Shown here one piece after another: positions 1 to 37,100 of a DNA stretch of 60,000 nucleotides. Position numbers and translations under genes: made by a program. The notes below the pieces were generated by a model. The model was not told the DNA's origin. It made no database searches and saw only the letters and a list, made by a program, of their open reading frames with translations. Source of the DNA: Bolinopsis microptera (Eukaryota; Ctenophora; Tentaculata; Lobata; Bolinopsidae); NCBI RefSeq assembly GCF_026151205.1, contig NC_087084.1:13906235-13966234 (forward strand), read 5' to 3'. Position 1 is the first letter of the stretch, and every line of letters starts with the position of its first letter.

Positions 1-255
1 TATGAAAGTATACGCTTGTGGTTTGTTACTGTTTTTATACTGTTAATTTATTGATTTCATTTCACCTTTATTGTGTCGAATGTTTAAATACTCAGTTCAG
101 TGAGGCCTGTAATTTTCAACAACCACCCTCTGCTCCAGTTTATTAATTTAAATCAGTTGAAAAACTGAAATTATATAATATAAACTGGTTAAACTTGCCT
201 CATATTAATGAACTAACAAATTCTTCACTGCTTACACTAACAAGTTCTTCATCAG

Positions 256-855
256 ATGACAGAAAAAGTACCCCGCGAACAGGTTGTTGTTGAGGAGATC
301 CTAAAAGAGCACAAGATAACCAGATACCAGCCAGGAGTAGTGAACTACCTAATGGACTATGTGTACTGCTACCTCCAAACGGTCCTGGAGGATGCTAAGA
401 TCTACTCTGAACACGCAAACAAGAGACATGTAGATCTGGATGATCTACAGCTAGCGGTTAACCTAACCCTGGATAAAACCCACAACACCGTGCCCAGTAA
501 GGAGTTCTTGCTGAAGCTAGCTAAAGATAAGAACAGTCAGCCACTACCACCTCTACCAGAGGGTAGATGTGGCATTAGGTTACCCCCGGATAGGCTTTGT
601 TTGACTAACGCTACTATTAATGTCAGGAACAATCAGAAGGCTCTTCCAGAACCAGTTTATAGGAACTTTAGTAGTAGTTTTGGGATAAAGTCAGAGCCGT
701 TGCCACCACCAGTGGCCCCCGCTAACCCGTACTCTACATTCACTCAGCAGTTCCAGGAGGCAGAGAATGTGGGATTCCAGCAGAAACACTATAGTGGACA
801 GGTGTATGGTAAACGGAAACACGATCAGATGGATTTAGATGATTATGATATGTGA
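256..855 (+). CDS. TAF9: TAF9-like TFIID/SAGA subunit (histone-fold protein)
   Basis: A 199-residue ORF in one uninterrupted exon. Residues 8-90 match the TAF9 histone fold (TFIID-31 family): VEEILKEHKITRYQPGVV opens helix 1, followed by a helix with MDYVYCYLQTVLEDAKIYSEH and the conserved DLDDLQLAV segment. TAF9 pairs with TAF6 in the TFIID and SAGA complexes in the nucleus. After the fold comes a conserved LPPLPEGRCGIRLPPDR block, then a low-complexity tail ending in a basic-acidic KRKHDQMDLDDYDM. The protein is somewhat shorter than human TAF9, mainly in the tail. The ATG directly follows a pyrimidine-rich stretch ending in CAG, so the transcript may be cis- or trans-spliced immediately before the start codon. 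The family assignment is secure; the 5' end is inferred. Confidence 0.93.
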   Translation: MTEKVPREQVVVEEILKEHKITRYQPGVVNYLMDYVYCYLQTVLEDAKIYSEHANKRHVDLDDLQLAVNLTLDKTHNTVPSKEFLLKLAKDKNSQPLPPLPEGRCGIRLPPDRLCLTNATINVRNNQKALPEPVYRNFSSSFGIKSEPLPPPVAPANPYSTFTQQFQEAENVGFQQKHYSGQVYGKRKHDQMDLDDYDM

Positions 856-859
856 GGGA

Positions 860-1100
860 GTTTTCAGAAAACATGTCCCGTCATCAGAATGTCACGTGAT
901 CATATTAACACGTCAGGTGATCAGATTAAGCGAGGTTATAATTTGTTGTTGGAGCTAGCTGTGTAATTCGAGTGAAAGTGAAACGTTCGTCTTGATACGG
1001 AATTCTACGAAGGAAGTTATTCGATGGAACATTTAAGCATTTATAAATATTAAATAAGCATACAGTCGAATGTGATTCACGTACTCAGTACTCTAGTTCG
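860..1100. other. TAF9 3' flank, no gene seen
   Basis: AT-rich sequence after the TAF9 stop. A TTATAAATATTAAATAAGC stretch near 1040-1060 could hold the poly(A) signal. Two GTGATCA-type motifs occur near 895-925. Nothing else is recognisable. Confidence 0.4.
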
Positions 1101-1886
1101 ACACGCACTTTAGTTCGACAACTTAAGTTCGCCAGATATCACCCCTGTCGAACTTCGGTACATGACGAACTAGAGTCCAGGTAGCTTACTCTAGTTCGAC
1201 AAATAGTTGCTGCTTGTGATCCAACGGCTATTGCCGGGTCCTCATCGTAGGATCACCCGGTTCAATGGCAGATAAAACAATTTTCTGACATTTAGCAACC
1301 AGCGATTAGAAATTCCAGAACCTTTCAGTATAGTTTGAATTCTCCTGTTTGCCACTTGGTTCTGGTCTAGCTAACAGGACCATAGATTGATATCCGACTG
1401 TTTCCGGTTCAGCAGCCAAATCTCTAGACCGTTACTCGGTTTCTAGTCGTTTGTGATAATATAAAGTGCGGTATGTGGTAGATATTTATATAGCGTACTC
1501 TGCAATCTAGATCTATAAAACGGAGTACGAGTTACCACGATAGTCTTTTATCTCTCCACTAAGTCTACAATTCTGCTAACTAACAATTGAGTCTGAGGTC
1601 AATTAAATGTTCATAAATATGGATTATAAAGATTACATTCACACATAGTTGAACAGCATGAAACAAGTGTAAAACTAACAATTAGATTTCAAGCTCGTAA
1701 AGGATCGTTGCTTGAGATCAGAGATTTCAAAAATCTAGTTTGACAGTCGAAGTTATCTTTTCGAACTTTAGTACGTGTCGAACTTGAGTCCAGGTAAAGC
1801 ACTTAAGTTCGACAGAGTCGAATCTTAGGGTTTGCCGAACATTAGGGTTTCTCGAACTACATTACGTGTCGAACTAAAGTGCGTGT
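1101..1886. mobile_element. Non-autonomous inverted-repeat element rich in TTCGAC motifs
   Basis: The segment starts with ACACGCACTTTAGTTCGACA (1101-1120) and ends with its reverse complement (1867-1886). Inside both ends the motif AGTTCGACA or its complement recurs many times (about 1112-1200 and 1740-1875), as is common in subterminal regions of MITEs. No coding potential is seen. No convincing target-site duplication was found, so the superfamily is open. Confidence 0.6.
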
Positions 1887-7432
<5,546 letters not shown>

Positions 7433-7639
7433 TAATATTACAGATAGGTTTATATTAGCGACAAGAGAAACGCCATTGTTGGACGTGAGGAGAGTGAGGA
7501 CTCCTCATTCCTCAAACTACATTAAAATTTAAATTAATTCCTTCTGTAAGGTCCTCAATAAATATAATAGATTTGTAGTGTTGTAATAAGTTTACAACGA
7601 AACTTGCTCCTTTATTTACTCCCCGAACTCATGTTATCA

Positions 7640-7830
7640 GCCTCCTGATTGGTCTGTGACGTCATCACATGAATTTTAGTGTGTGTGACGTCATCACATG
7701 AATTTTAGAGTGTGTGTGACGTCATCACATGAACTGTAGTGTTTGTGACGTCATCACATGAATTTTAGTGTGTGTGACGTCATCACATGAAGTGTAGTGT
7801 GTGTGTGTGTGTGTGACGTCATCACATGTA
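7640..7830 (+). repeat. ~30-bp tandem repeat carrying TGACGTCA sites
   Basis: Six to seven units of GTGTGTGACGTCATCACATG plus AATTTTAGT. Each holds a perfect 8-bp CRE palindrome TGACGTCA. Confidence 0.9.
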
Positions 7831-8289
7831 AGTGTAGTGTGTGTGAAGCCCGTGAAGTGTGACAGAAGAGTGTCATGGCGAGTTTGTATTGGCTGTAATT
7901 ACAGTTCAGTGTGTAGGTTTCATAATGTGCGTAGTGTAAAATACACTGTGTACATGTATTTTGTACACGATTACTCAGGGTTTATAATTCACACATTACC
8001 GTGCTTAGTAAACTAAGTTGAAGAATTCCCGCTTTAAATTCCATCTCGGAAGGTTATCCGGTCCTTAGTTCTTATCATCGCTGCGTCTCTTATCGTGACT
8101 GAAACTTCAAAAATATTTATGCAAGTTAAGATCCCTTCCTTCCACCGATATGTGACTAATTTGACTATTATAATATAGAACCAGTTATTATTATATCACT
8201 AAGTCACTAGTTTTAAAGTATCTGTCCAATGTAGAACATGTAGCAAGGTATGACGATGTTAGTGTGCAGACCACTCCCATTTAACATGT

Positions 8290-8750
8290 ACAAATCATTG
8301 TATTTTACTGTGTAAACTACACGTTGCATAATATGTATTGTATAATAATTAAGATATATTATAAGATCCAAGTTTGTTACTGTGTAAACTACACGTTGCA
8401 TAATGTAATAAATTGTATAACAATTAAGATATATTATAAGATCCAAGTTTGTTACTGTGTAAACTACACGTTGCATAATATAATATATTGTATAACAATT
8501 AAGATATATTATAAGATCCAAGTTTGTTACTGTGTAAACTACACGTTGCATAATATAATATATTGTATAACAATTAAGATATATTATAAGATCCAAGTTT
8601 GTTACTGTGTAAACTACACGTTGCATAATATAATATATATTGTATAACAATTAAGATATATTATAAGATCCAAGTTTGTTACTGTGTAAACTACACGTTG
8701 CATAATATAATATATTTTATAACAATTAAGATATATTATAAGATCCAAGT
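8290..8750. repeat. ~75-bp tandem repeat, ~6 copies
   Basis: The unit contains GTTACTGTGTAAACTACACG, TTGCATAATATAATATATTG and AATTAAGATATATTATAAGA. Copy spacing is 72-77 bp. Long ORFs read on both strands here are repeat artefacts. Confidence 0.93.
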
Positions 8751-8925
8751 AAAGTTACAATTTGATTATATTATTCTCCCTTATTCCCATTGCAAGCCTC
8801 AGAACAGCAATATATCGGAAATGTGTGTGATTCAAGGCACGACCACGCCTCAACATGTTACATGTGCTCCTTTATAAAACTCTCTTTCTTCCTCTATGAA
8901 CATGTTAAACTCTTCTTTGAGAAGC

Positions 8926-9025
8926 NNNNNNNNNNNNNNNNNNNNNNNNNNNNNNNNNNNNNNNNNNNNNNNNNNNNNNNNNNNNNNNNNNNNNNNNNNN
9001 NNNNNNNNNNNNNNNNNNNNNNNNN
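8926..9025. other. Assembly gap (100 N)
   Basis: Exactly 100 Ns, the usual placeholder for a scaffold gap of unknown size. It falls inside the interval where the last Smad exon and the first USP9X exons are missing. Confidence 0.98.
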
Positions 9026-9188
9026 TAAGTAAGGAACACTCCTCAGGTTTGGAGAGTTAGTAGTGTTATTATTATAGTGTTGAAAGTATTAAAAAGTAAG
9101 TAAGGAACACTCCTCAGGTTTGGAGAGTTAGTAGTGTTATTATTATAGTGTTGAAAGTATTAAAAAGTAAGTAAGGAACACTCCTCAG

Positions 9189-9205
<17 letters not shown>
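9026..9205 (+). repeat. 71-bp array carrying a USP9X 3' splice site
   Basis: About 2.4 copies (the first cut by the gap) of a unit with TAAGTAAGGAACACTCCTCAG then GTTTGGAGAGTTAGT. The acceptor CTCCTCAG and 15 bases of the exon that begins at 9189 are inside the unit, so unused acceptors lie upstream of the true one. Confidence 0.85.
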
Positions 9206-29720
<20,515 letters not shown>

Positions 29721-31150
29721 GTATTATTATTTTTGAAGTTAGTATTACTATATATGGGGGCACAGGTTGGCACTAAACAATAAACATATGGTTACATAAA
29801 ATATACACGCTTTTCAAATTCAATAAGAATTATATAAAATTTTTTTATTAAAAACAAAACTGGGGCGGCGCTCGCCATTCATCACTCTCCGGCCATATTA
29901 TCTGCATGCTTATAAACAGTAAAGACTGGGGTCCCCAGGGTATGGAATCTGATAAAATACGCCATCACGGATCGGGAAATTGAGCGGCCATCCACAAAAG
30001 AAAAGGTCGGCCGCATTTTCTTTGTTTCTTAAAATACCCAAAAAAAAACCAAACTTTACCTTGACATTCTGTTTTGAGAATGATTTTTTGGGGGTTGGAC
30101 ACCCACAAATTCTTCCCCGAGTTAAAGACTATCGAAATATCAAATTTATAGATTTGAGGCCTTGTCCATCCATTTTTGACCAATTTCCGACCAAAACCTC
30201 GATTTACCGCAAACCCCGATTTACCGCGGGTTTTGTCTTTCCGGTAAATCGAGGTTTTATTGTATTAATTGCAACATTGAGCTACACACCATTAACACAC
30301 CATGAACAGTGTCGTCTTTAAAAATAGAACGCTGGTACTTTTCCACTCTTGTTCCACAAAATACCATTCCTGGTTTAGTAGGCCCCACCCACTTCCCCAT
30401 CTGTGCTGCAGATCAGACAAATACCGTTATAACCCCACCTCCTGTAAAAAAAAGCAGCAGGCTCCACCTTCTATTTGAAAGAAGTTGCGAACCCAGAAGT
30501 TTGAACTTGAGGTCGCAGGAGCTGTTAGAAATGGCTGAATTTACCGTATTTAGTTCCAACATTCCTCCTTGTTTACCTACTTGTCTCTTGTCATACGTTG
30601 TATGACCCGCCGCGCACGGGTGCGCGGCTCCCCCTGTATCGTTGAAACTCTACAGTGAGACTACAGTGAGACTATCGTTGAAACTACTATAGTGAAGCGA
30701 CAGTGGGGGTCACCACGTATGATACAACTTGTCTCAAGATATAGTAGTCTCGTAGTTAAACTATGCTGCACTGTTATACTCGTATCGAGGTTCATAGATA
30801 AGAGAATAGTTTCTAAACTATTATCTTATCTATGAACCTTGACAAGAGGTACATAGATAGGAGTATGTTTTATTTTTGATATAAAAGTAAATTGCAATAT
30901 TTTGCACCTCTAAGAGAAATAAAACTCAATATTCAATGTAACTTTTTAAAACTATATGGTCATTTATTAACATATGTTTTTTAAAGCTTCGGTTATAGTT
31001 ACTAAAACGTATAGTATCAATAATAATATGTATTATAACAATAAGAATAACATCGCTTTATAGCCGAAAAGAACTAAAAAGTCAAAGATTCGGTTTAAGC
31101 CATTTTGATCTATACTCTAAATACTTTACCGTTTGTAATTGTACGGACGG
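29721..31150. other. Region after last visible USP9X exon
   Basis: The donor GTATTATT follows at 29721, but no downstream USP9X exon was recognised. The segment CCTCGATTTACCGCAAACCC near 30195 and GGTAAATCGAGGTTTTATTG near 30242 may be a pogo/Tigger-type transposon end. A near-perfect hairpin lies at 30788-30840. No supported gene on the plus strand. Confidence 0.4.
30788..30840. repeat. 25-bp inverted repeat (hairpin)
   Basis: GAGGTTCATAGATAAGAGAA-TAGTT and its near-exact reverse complement around a 3-nt loop. A third degenerate copy (GAGGTACATAGATAGGAGTA) follows at 30846. Confidence 0.85.
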
Positions 31151-31152
31151 GA

Positions 31153-31266
31153 TCACTCATGGGGAGGCTGAAGATCACTGGGATCAGCTGATCGTTTGAA
31201 CAGAGTCTGACACTGAGTCAGAGCGATCAGTCCTAGCACTAGTAGAAAACAAAATACTTTTGTCAT
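31153..31266 (-). CDS. Possible small secreted peptide precursor (37 aa or first exon)
   Basis: The minus-strand ORF starts MTKVFCFLLVLGLIALTQC, a textbook signal peptide (charged start, 12-residue hydrophobic core, polar end). The predicted mature part is QTLFKRSADPSDLQPPHE with a dibasic KR site. It ends in TGA at 31153. It was too short for a standard ORF cutoff. A GT within CATGA|GTGATC could be a donor, making this exon 1 of a longer gene, but no second exon was found. A 61-bp palindrome lies just upstream at 31286-31346, and AATAAA occurs on the minus strand near 30870. Confidence 0.45.
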   Translation of the reverse strand: MTKVFCFLLVLGLIALTQCQTLFKRSADPSDLQPPHE

Positions 31267-31285
31267 TGCTGCGGGTATATAGTAT

Positions 31286-31346
31286 TTTTTAAAGATAAAA
31301 ATAATAGGTTACGAAATTCGTAACCTATTATTTTTATCTTTAAAAA
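31286..31346. repeat. Perfect 30-bp inverted repeat with 1-nt spacer
   Basis: TTTTTAAAGATAAAAATAAT-AGGTTACGAA, then A, then the exact reverse complement. It would form a 30-bp hairpin about 20 bp upstream of the small secreted ORF. Confidence 0.9.
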
Positions 31347-31917
31347 TACGAATCGTCATAATACGAATATGACATTACTTAAATAGTTCAACGTTTTTTA
31401 CAAATATCAATCGATATCAGATAAAAATAAGATTTAAAAAAGTAAATACGTAGTTACGAGACTGAAACCTGGTAAAAGGAACAGAACTGATTAAGTTAAA
31501 GCCCTGATAAAGCAAATACCACCGTGTTTTAAGGAGAAATCAGTCGTATCAGAAGTCGTTCAAAAGGTTCATTTTTAGATCAAAATATTCTATTCTATTG
31601 TTAAAGATGAAAAGGAAAAAAGCAACCGGCTGATAAAATTTACGGAAAAAACCCGGAAATCGACATAATATTTAGGTGTCTAAAAACCATGTGTTAATAG
31701 AGATCTAAAATTTTTACAGTCTGGGCGAGAGTCATGAAAAAATAATCATTCGTTGAAATATCGTCCCAGAGTCTTAAACAAAGAACTTAAACTTAAAGAG
31801 AACTGAATGTTAGTGAACTGGAAGTGGAGCAGCTATATATAATTTAAGGACAGCTGTGCTCATCTTATTTGGTCTCAACATTCCTCCTTATCTGCTTACT
31901 TGTATCAAGATATCAAG

Positions 31918-32792
31918 GATGGTAAATGCGTTTTGGGGAGACTACGCGTAGATACTACGCATACGTATTTCCCGATGATAAATTACGTATTTCAAATTAA
32001 GTTGCAGTAACGCGCGAAGATATATATATAAATATTACATTACAGTATATGGAATCGTGGCCTATACTAATTGGTTAATACGCTAGCTCCATATCATCAG
32101 ATAGCGAGTTCGAGACTTGGATAGGATCATTTTTCCCATACTTTTGGCAATTATGAATAACTAATGAATAACTAAAAATACCTCTGTAATATAACTAGCA
32201 AGGTGAAATGAAATCGTCTTCCGGCCGAAAAAATTATTATAGCCGTTTTAAAAATTTATTATAGCCGTTTTTTCTTTCCAGGCTGGATTCCTAGTCACTT
32301 TTTAAATTTATGCCACTGGGAAGTCCGTGTTAATCCGGTAACCGGTTTCAAAATTCAAGCAAGAGAGACTTGTGATCTTAGTCTGCGAATATTGTAATAG
32401 ATAAAAATGCACTGGAACTGGGTCACGGTTGAAAGTCTATTCCTCGAGGGAGGCATAACTGCTTTATACCCTTAGAAGCTCTGCTTTGCAGCAGACTGAC
32501 TGATTGGTTGGTTCAGCATAAGAATAGCAAGTCGCTGCAGCGTTTTCATTCGAGCACCGTAAAATAAAGTCTCCAAAACGACTGTCAGTTATATTGCTAT
32601 ATACCACTGAGCCAGCGACGCACGCGCAAATATCACTAATCTGTAATCACGTATTTCCATAGAGATACGCGCGTATTTTGAAAAATTTTACCATCAAAGA
32701 ATTTAAGCGCCAAATTTTGCCGTATTTCACGTATTTCTTAGAATTTTTGAATACGGCGTATTTACAGGCGATTTTTTGACGTATTTACCATC
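31918..32792. mobile_element. Possible inverted-repeat element
   Basis: Starts GATGGTAAATGCG (31918-31930) and ends with the near reverse complement CGTATTTACCATC (32780-32792), 12 of 13 matching. The ends are also rich in CGTATTT/ACGCGTA motifs. No clear target duplication. It would contain the tRNA-like segment at 32046. Confidence 0.4.
32046..32128 (+). mobile_element. tRNA-derived SINE head or tRNA pseudogene
   Basis: GTGGCCTATACTAATTGG resembles a pol III A box and GAGTTCGAGACTTGG a B box, about 45 nt apart, as in tRNA-derived SINEs with the typical GTGGCCTA..TGGTTAA..CGCT start. The 5' and 3' parts do not pair as a functional cloverleaf. Confidence 0.45.
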
Positions 32793-34147
32793 GATGCAAG
32801 ATATATATCTGTAGTCTTGTAAGCTTGTAGTTTAAGTGTAGTTAAACTGTGCTAAACTTCATTCTGTTACTATGATCTGTGATAAATTTAAATTTGTAAA
32901 TGTTCAAGTGAAATAAGGCCGTCCTAAATAAGAATTCCACTGTAGTTTGCTTGCATCAAGAATCAAGATATCTTACTAGCTTGTATCAAGATGTAATTTA
33001 TAGTATGGTAGGTATAAACTGTGCTATACTTCAGTCTGTTACTGGTCCGTTATGAGTTTTAAAAGGAATTAAAATTCAAAGTGGTTGTATACGAACTGAA
33101 CTCATCTGACAGATACAGTGTATTTAGTAGCCAGGTAGTAGTGAAATTATAGGCATAAAACAATTCTTACTTAAGCTTTCATATAGAAAGAGCCTCCATA
33201 CACCGTGTCACGTAGCATATAAACACAATTTGTCCACCGCGCGGCGCGCTTGCAATAAACTCAATTTAAGCTCCGATTTGTGACCGAAATGGGCAATGAT
33301 ATGTTTGATCATGCAACGCATGGTAATTAGCTAATTGAATTTCCGGCACCAGATTGCATATTATAGTTATATACTCGAGTGTCACATATTTTAATTATGT
33401 CACAAAAATGATACTCACTTACTTATTTTGTTTATAATTATTTGCTGTTTTAGCTGCGCTGCAGCAGGGCCATCAATACTGAAATGACCACCCTTATGCT
33501 TTACTTTGGACAACCATGGCTATATACTTATAGTTACGGGATGTAACCGGCACTTACAGAAAACCGAAGAATCAAGTCTAAGGCGACGGTTAAGGTGTAA
33601 CCGTGTTATACCAGTACCATGCACACTTCTTTCGCTGTATTGATCATGTACAGCTCTTCATTTAACCCTCACACACGATTTCTGGAGCATGTAACTTGTA
33701 ACATGTAATGCCTGTAACTTCACGACGGAAGTATCTAGCAGCTGGAAAACAACCACAATGCTAGAGATAACCTGGCTTTCCTCGACAAGAGTATTTCAGT
33801 CTCCTGCTAATAAGAGAGACAAGGTGAAATGGCCGGCGTCCAAATGATGATCAATGGAGTAAGTTTGATGAGTGTGTGGTAGACAAGTTTGCGGTGGTTC
33901 TCGATCAAGCGAACACCATTTCAGATGATCAATGATGGTGTCTTTATTTATATACTTTTTAAAGGTAAACAGCTTCAACTTTCATATTTAACTTTTATTT
34001 TTATAGTGATAGTGATACTCTTACCTGCGGACTTCAGGTTTTTCTGTTCATAAACAGTATCATTTATTTATATCATATCAAACCCAAGTAAAGATCTTGG
34101 AAAACAAACGCATAATTTTCATACATCATAAATCAGCAAAATTGTAA
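32793..34147. other. Gene-poor spacer downstream of the GPCR
   Basis: AT-rich DNA with degenerate copies of CTTGTATCAAGATAT (also at 30729, 31899 and 32980). No supported exon. GC-rich CCGCGCGGCGCGCTTGC at 33237-33253 stands out but is unexplained. Confidence 0.35.
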
Positions 34148-37100
34148 TCATTTATTCGACTCATTATCGGATAATAATTGTCTGAATCTGATTTTATTTA
34201 CAGCTGAACTCCAACGGACATTCAAGCTAAACTTCAAGCTATCAAGCTCTCGTTTGAACACAGTGTTTCTTTTGTAGTAAATGTATGGATTGACTCCCGA
34301 GTTTATAAATGCTCCAACAGGAAATAAAGTTAGTAGATATAACGTCTGTCTGTCACTCAAATACTGGGAAGAGATTTGTGTTATTCATCACGTCTGCGGC
34401 TGAATTTACCATGGAAATGTATTACGAAAGTGAAATGAAAGCAATAATTGTATTTTATAACTGAAAAATGTACAAAAATGACATTACGTATTACTATCAA
34501 TAATTAGTATTGACAAATGAAAGTTACGGATGTTTCACGCCATCTATAATATTGATTAGGATTAAATTATCAGACCTTATTTAAGCGGACATTTCGTGGA
34601 CGGACTTAATTTATGGCAGACATAATTATGAACATAATTAATTAATAATTATGATCATAATTATGAACGCGACAATTTATATTTTCTTTGGCGTAAGGAT
34701 AAGTAACAAAACCAGAACGCATAAAACTTTATTAAAAGCCAATTGTATTTGATATCACCAAGAGTTATAGTGACTACTGAGTATACCTTCGTGTATTTCA
34801 AAGATTTGTCAATCATTCCAGCAAATATCCACGCGAAGAGTAGAAGCCAGACCAAATAGCAAATCAGGAAGAGGACCACCATAAGAAGAACAGTCATAGC
34901 CCCTCTTTTCCTCCGTTCCAAGACCTCACACTCCTTTTTCTCACGCAATCTGAGATACAATGTCAACTTTATTTGATAATGAATTGCTGTAAAGATATCA
35001 AGTTACTAAATAAAAATAGTAACTTCCTTAAAATGTCGTGGTTACTAAACAAATTTAAAGCTTTTTTAATTAAATTTAGAGAAAGAAAATGATTAAGTTT
35101 AAAAGTTGCTTGACCATTGACTACTATAAAACGTTTATATCAAATTTAAAAATGTACTCGGCATCCGAAATATAATTGGATGTAAGAAGTTGATATTGTG
35201 CTATGATAGATATCAGATGATATCTTGAAAATATAAGTAGTGAATATACATATTATGTATGTCTGATAGACATACATAATATGTATATCCACTACTTATA
35301 TTTTCATACATTGTTTATCATGCTAATTGTTATCAATTATTGCAAAGATATGAGACAAAATATTTCAACTAAAACAATTGAAAATACCTATTGCTAGCTT
35401 CCCTAATTAATCCTTTGATACTCTTGCTGGTAGATGATTTAGCTCGTGAGAGGCGAGATAAGGGCTTCACAATTGATAACCGCATTGGCCGGGGTGTGGC
35501 GGAGAAGCTCAAATTACCTGATCAGTTCATAATATAATATTGCAAAATTTATATTATTATTAAAACTTATGAGATATCTATTATCTATATCCACGCGGAG
35601 AAGCTTCTCCCATAAAGAGCCCCCCCCCCCCCCCAACTTACCCGCAGAAGTTGTAGCAGGTAGTTACCCCCCCCCCCCCCCCCCCATAAAGGATCTTGAA
35701 GGTTTAACAAACAATTTACCCGCAGAAGTCGTAGCAGGCAGTTGTTCGGACTGACGTCTGGAAGTGGGGGCGGTATATCCTTTCCTTCGGAAGTACGGGC
35801 TGGTAAAGAACTCCTCAACTCTCATTACCATGCTCTCGGATCTACTCTTTAGCGCCTACATGATGATGGTGATTTCATTTAATTAATTGGTGATTTAATT
35901 TGTGATTTAATTTGTGATTTAATTTAATTAATTGGTGATTTAATTTGTGATTTAATTTAATTAATTGGTGATTCAATTTGTGATCTAATTTAATTAATTG
36001 GTAATTTAAACATGGGTTAACGCCAGCATTTTAGCATGACTTATATCACCTACCCTCCCGTTAACACCGAGAGAGATGGGTGTTGAGGAGGTGTGATCAG
36101 CCTGATCAAACTCGAATGTGAAACGTCTCTGACTGAGTCTCCTCGCACTGACAGGCAGACTTGGATCTGAGTCGGAATGGAAGGTATCTTCTTGACTGCT
36201 CCTGTTCGACGCTGACGAGTCTTAAAAATTGTAGTTGTTATAATTTGCTATCTTGTGGCGCTGGATAAGATAATTTAGGGCATTAAAATGTGAGCTCAGC
36301 CTAGAATGATGTTTCCTGCATTAAGTTTCAGATTGTAACAATCACACGTCCAAGAATAAGGAACGAATTTGAGGTTTACAACTTATAGAGCTGACATAAG
36401 TGGACGAAAATCACCTACCCTCAAAATTGAAAGGAGATATAACCATATTTGCTGGTTTCAGAAAAATCTGATCGTCCTTTTCATCATTTGCGGAACTGTT
36501 TGTTTGATCCTTCTCGCTAAAAACTATATTTATACGGCCTGCTCTCACTGAAACACACTTTGATTAGCATTGGAATTTTATACCACATCAAGGGCCCAGT
36601 CCCCAACTAAACATCCCCAACATCCCATCTTAATTTGACAGAACATGCAGAAATCCAGACAGGATGCCCCTTAACAATTACCGTGATTTTAGAATGGATC
36701 CAATACCAATACCAATACCACAAACAAACAATATTACTGAAAGATTACAGAAATTACCTTATCTGAATTTCTCCTGATAGTGATGTTATGTAATATCTAT
36801 CTGTTTACTATTACTAACCTGTAGGGAGTGAACTTGATTGTTTGGCTTGAGTAGAACAGCTAGTGGTACCATTTAGTTTCGGTCTTATGACAAATTGTGA
36901 TAGCTGCTTTCGCCGCCTATTAAAATATAATAGATAATATTAATAAAGTACCCTAATTAAGTCGCCAATCAGATCTATAGAGAATTTCGTCTTTTAACTT
37001 CAGCAGAAAAATTATCGGTTTTATCTAGATAAAACCTAAATCATTATCTGTTTATCTATATAAAAGAGTTCAAACCGATAATGGATAGCCTAATGCGAAT

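Noticed and set aside
8213-8650. Opposed ORFs over the 75-bp repeat
   Set aside because: Both strands are open because of the repeat unit; no recognisable protein.
30160-30270. Complete pogo/Tigger transposon
   Set aside because: Only one end-like segment (CCTCGATTTACCG and its inverse) is visible; no second end or transposase.
29965-30605. Short ORFs on both strands
   Set aside because: No family similarity, no splice support, and composition like the surrounding spacer.
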